Source of the DNA: Paraktedonobacter sp035294465
Lineage (GTDB): Bacteria; Chloroflexota; Ktedonobacteria; Ktedonobacterales; Ktedonobacteraceae
DNA: 27,532 nt
Reading direction: 5' to 3'
Assembly: GCA_035294465.1 (NCBI GenBank)
Contig: DATGKW010000064.1
Span: forward strand, 1 to 27,532
The notes under the pieces were generated by a model, which was given only the letters and a program-made list of their open reading frames with translations, searched no databases and was not told the origin of the DNA. Every line of letters starts with the position of its first letter. Within the stretch, counting starts at the first letter, position 1. A program made the position numbers and the translations under genes. This document shows positions 26,011 to 27,532 of the stretch, in pieces.

Positions 26011-26026
26011 GCAGCGTGATCGCTGC
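26011..26026 (-). promoter_or_regulatory. Second stem-loop in the rpsT leader
   Basis: GCAGCG and CGCTGC pair perfectly (6 bp) around a 4-nt loop, between the promoter-proximal terminator-like hairpin and the rpsT ribosome binding site. It might be part of an S20-binding leader or a competitor structure. No T run follows. Confidence 0.35.
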
Positions 26027-26063
26027 CTCTCTCGTCAAATCGGCAAGGAAATGGTTTGTCTAC

Positions 26064-26086
26064 AAAAAATGCCGACAGTTCGTCGG
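26064..26086 (-). terminator. Terminator-like hairpin in the rpsT leader (attenuator candidate)
   Basis: In the minus-strand transcript CCGAC (26082-26086) pairs with GTCGG (26072-26076), extendable by a G-U pair, with a small loop. It is followed by CA and six T residues (26064-26069). It begins roughly 10 nt after the expected start of transcription, unusually near the promoter, so it could cut off rpsT transcription early or act as an attenuator. Confidence 0.5.
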
Positions 26087-26101
26087 ACTGAGTGCCAGTG
26101 G

Positions 26102-26131
26102 ATTATAGCAGATTGCTCCGCGGACTGTCAA
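26102..26131 (-). promoter_or_regulatory. Consensus promoter of rpsT
   Basis: On the minus strand TTGACA (26126-26131) and TATAAT (26102-26107), both perfect consensus, are 18 bp apart. The expected start of transcription is around 26095-26099, giving a leader of about 150 nt. The 453-bp gap 25949-26401 otherwise holds the two leader hairpins listed here and the upstream region of the plus-strand genes, and no gene I can support. Confidence 0.8.
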
Positions 26132-26401
26132 CGCATTATCCCCAAATGCCCCTTGTTTTCAGCGGTAATACCTCCCCGAATTTGTGGCTCCGGCGGAATG
26201 CTTGCTCGGTGTAGATATCTGGAAATGACTGCAATCTCCGGGTTTTGAGAGAGCCAGCAAGCTCGACAATTAAGTATAATTACTGGTATTCCCCAGGGAT
26301 TTGTGATATAGTGGTACGCATGGCTGTCGTCAGTAGATCGTTGCGTATCGATTTTAAGGAAACGCAACCGTTTGAGGATACGTTAAAAAGGTAGGTATAA
26401 C

Positions 26402-26707
26402 ATGGCTCTTGAGGATTACTTAGAACCCGAGGTAGCAGTAGCGGCGGTCGTCACAGCGGCCATTTTCTCACCACGGGCGCGCAAATTCATACGACGCGGG
26501 GCAGTATATGGAATGGCCGGGATACTCAAGGCCGGCGATGCTGTCACTTCCTTTGCCAGCAGCATCAGACAGGGAGTTCAGGAGGCAGGAGCTTCAACCC
26601 GACACGCCGTGCCAAAGAGCGAAGCGGCCACAGAAGGTTCAGCAGCGAATACAACCCACAAAAGGGCTACCACTAAAGCGTCAGCAGAAGGCGCGGGAGG
26701 AGCGTAG
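26402..26707 (+). CDS. Small protein with N-terminal hydrophobic segment, PacL-like position
   Basis: 101 residues, with AGGTAGG before the ATG. A short hydrophobic stretch (about 10-22: EVAVAAVVTAAIF) is followed by a basic patch (SPRARKFIRRG), an amphipathic Ala/Gly-rich helix to about 65, and a hydrophilic Ala/Thr/Lys/Ser tail. No cysteine, His cluster or acidic metal-binding motif is seen. It lies 2 bp before the next small gene and about 560 bp before a probable P-type ATPase. In mycobacteria short PacL proteins (DUF1490) with a membrane helix stand directly upstream of P-type metal efflux ATPases (CtpC and others) and help them. The match here is by layout and composition, not by firm sequence motif. 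It may instead belong to another DUF of this kind. Confidence 0.75.
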   Translation: MALEDYLEPEVAVAAVVTAAIFSPRARKFIRRGAVYGMAGILKAGDAVTSFASSIRQGVQEAGASTRHAVPKSEAATEGSAANTTHKRATTKASAEGAGGA

Positions 26708-26709
26708 CA

Positions 26710-27108
26710 ATGAGTCAAATTCCAGAAGAGAAAGGCCCCAGACCGGCGACGGAGCGAGCCGAGGAGTTGCTTGACCGCGCGGGGCGGCGTCTGGGCCTCT
26801 TTATTGCCTCTGCTGGCCAGCGCGTTCAGCGCACGGCGGCGATAACGCGTGAAAAAGCTGAGCAGAGAAACTCGTCCTTGAATGGAAAGAAGGTGGGCCG
26901 CCGAGCAGCCACTGGAGAGGAAACGAGCCAGGAGGCTATGGAGCGGGCTGAAGAGCTGGTCGGCCAGGTGGAACAGCGCCTGCGCCACTTCGCTTCTATG
27001 GTGGGTTTTAATGTCCAGAAAACAACCGCTCGTATGCGTGAAGAGGCCGAAGATATGTGGGCAGAGGCACAACATATACGTTCTCAAAGCCGCCGTAAAC
27101 CCCAATAA
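26710..27108 (+). CDS. Small amphipathic-repeat protein upstream of a P-type ATPase
   Basis: 132 residues; GGAGGAG lies just before the ATG, which starts 2 bp after the previous stop, so the two are translated together. The protein is built from two related halves: residues 13-51 and 76-114 align without gaps at 19 of 39 positions (both contain ERAEEL, RL, GxxVQxT and REKAE or REEAE). Each half is a charged amphipathic helix with a central Phe/Gly/Ala stretch that may lie on a membrane. No signal peptide, Cys or metal-binding motif is seen. Like its neighbour, it could be a helper of the P-type ATPase that follows; no family is recognised. Confidence 0.75.
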   Translation: MSQIPEEKGPRPATERAEELLDRAGRRLGLFIASAGQRVQRTAAITREKAEQRNSSLNGKKVGRRAATGEETSQEAMERAEELVGQVEQRLRHFASMVGFNVQKTTARMREEAEDMWAEAQHIRSQSRRKPQ

Positions 27109-27128
27109 ACAGTTCCATGCCATTCCAT

Positions 27129-27183
27129 CCCTTTCTTTCTGAAGAGAGCTTTTGTGTCTCTCCTTTATAGAAAGAAGAAAGGG
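27129..27183. repeat. Long inverted repeat between the small protein genes and the ATPase gene
   Basis: CCCTTTCTT (27129-27137) pairs with AAGAAAGGG (27175-27183), continues with TCT/AGA after a three-base bulge, and an inner stem pairs GAGAG (27144-27148) with CTCTC (27158-27162). No T run follows on the plus strand, so it is more likely a processing or stability structure than a terminator. The 27109-27269 gap otherwise has no gene. Confidence 0.45.
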
Positions 27184-27269
27184 TCGTGCATGTCTGTGGT
27201 GATTGTCGAGTCCATTTTCGTAAATTCTGTAGAATAAAAAAAGAAAAAGAGGAAGGAACAGGATCACTG

Positions 27270-27532
27270 ATGAGTGTAGCTGTTGCTGAAGAACCCGCGA
27301 TCCTTCACGCGCTCCCTGGTCGCGTGCGTGTGCATTTACCCACGTGGTCAGGCAAGGGAAAACGCAGTATCGAGAAACAGCTGCGCCAGGTCTGGGGCGT
27401 CCAGAGCGTGCAGGCTAACCCCTTGACCGGCAATATCCTGGTCCAGTTTGATCCGACAATTACCGATGAACGCACGATTGTTGATCTTATCCATACGATG
27501 GAGGTGGATGAAGCCGAGCGTGAGACGGAGAA
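27270..27532 (+). CDS. N-terminus of a probable P-type (heavy-metal) ATPase, cut by the window end
   Basis: 87 complete codons from an ATG (with AGGAAGGAACAGGA upstream) and then the window ends. The segment HALPGRVRVHLP, GVQSVQANPLTGNILVQFDP has the beta-alpha-beta pattern of an HMA-like domain. The usual metal-binding CxxC is absent and no cysteine occurs in the visible part. Such cysteine-free HMA-like N-termini with the ANPLTGNxLVxFDP pattern are known at the start of P1B-type ATPases similar to mycobacterial CtpC, which pump divalent metals out. The ATPase body is not visible, so a different HMA-containing protein is possible. Two small protein genes precede it on the same strand. Confidence 0.7.
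   Translation, partial: MSVAVAEEPAILHALPGRVRVHLPTWSGKGKRSIEKQLRQVWGVQSVQANPLTGNILVQFDPTITDERTIVDLIHTMEVDEAERETE

Noticed and set aside
26072..26086. Possible tRNA fragment in the rpsT upstream region
   Set aside because: There is only one short stem followed by a T run and no cloverleaf; it fits a terminator-like hairpin in the leader.
26344..26382. Nested short inverted repeats (CGTATC/GATACG and AAACG/CGTTT) before the small-protein genes
   Set aside because: Arms of 5-6 bp are too short to separate from chance; kept only as a note on the leader of that operon.
26578..27267. Long open reading frame of 229 codons on the minus strand across the small-protein genes
   Set aside because: It is antisense to two plus-strand genes with good ribosome binding sites and a clear internal duplication; its protein is a random-looking Leu/Ser/Arg-rich sequence with no motif.

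Overview
The window reads as one chromosomal segment of a moderately GC-rich bacterium, most likely a member of the Chloroflexota and plausibly the class Ktedonobacteria. That placement is an inference. It rests on the mix of gene types: an OpcA-containing pentose phosphate cluster, an actinobacterial-style FhaA-FhaB-RodA cluster, a zinc-ribbon Ser/Thr kinase with C-terminal membrane segments, a mycobacterial-type transaldolase, and FHA and RodA proteins without outer-membrane genes. No rRNA, tRNA, CRISPR array, transposase, integrase or phage gene was seen. Most genes lie on the minus strand; the exceptions are two genes at 9.2-11.3 kb and three at 26.4 kb to the right end.

Region 1 (18-5934, minus) is a pentose phosphate cluster transcribed in the order tal, zwf, opcA, pgl, rpe. 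It covers glucose-6-phosphate oxidation, lactone hydrolysis, ribulose-5-phosphate epimerisation and transaldolase, plus the assembly factor of G6PDH. gnd, rpi and tkt are not in the window. The spacers tal-zwf and zwf-opcA hold inverted repeats, including a perfect 8+4+8 palindrome. mutS follows upstream (6112-8952, minus).

Region 2 (9232-11284, plus) has a LapA-like membrane protein with a Pro/Gly/Ser tail and a zinc-ribbon Ser/Thr protein kinase with three C-terminal membrane segments. It converges on region 3 (11315-17779, minus), transcribed as ribF, fhaA-like, fhaB-like, rodA, a coiled-coil protein and a 718-residue acidic low-complexity protein. Gene spacing there is tight, with overlaps. 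The set looks like a phospho-signalling and peptidoglycan-elongation unit with two unrecognised proteins at its end. truB, a GabT-type aminotransferase, lepB, a Thr-Pro-repeat membrane protein, an RlmB-type rRNA methyltransferase and a MOCOS-like PLP enzyme follow, all on minus.

Region 4 (24356-26131, minus) holds rpsT, rplS and rnhB. rpsT has a near-perfect promoter followed at once by a terminator-like hairpin in its leader. rplS carries an unusual Ala/Glu/Lys-rich C-terminal extension and overlaps rnhB.

Region 5 (26402-27532, plus) is the most interesting. Two small proteins, one with an N-terminal hydrophobic segment and one made of two copies of an amphipathic repeat, sit directly upstream of the N-terminus of a probable P-type ATPase whose HMA-like domain lacks a CxxC motif. 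The arrangement resembles the mycobacterial PacL/CtpC metal-efflux organisation. The window cuts the ATPase after 87 codons.
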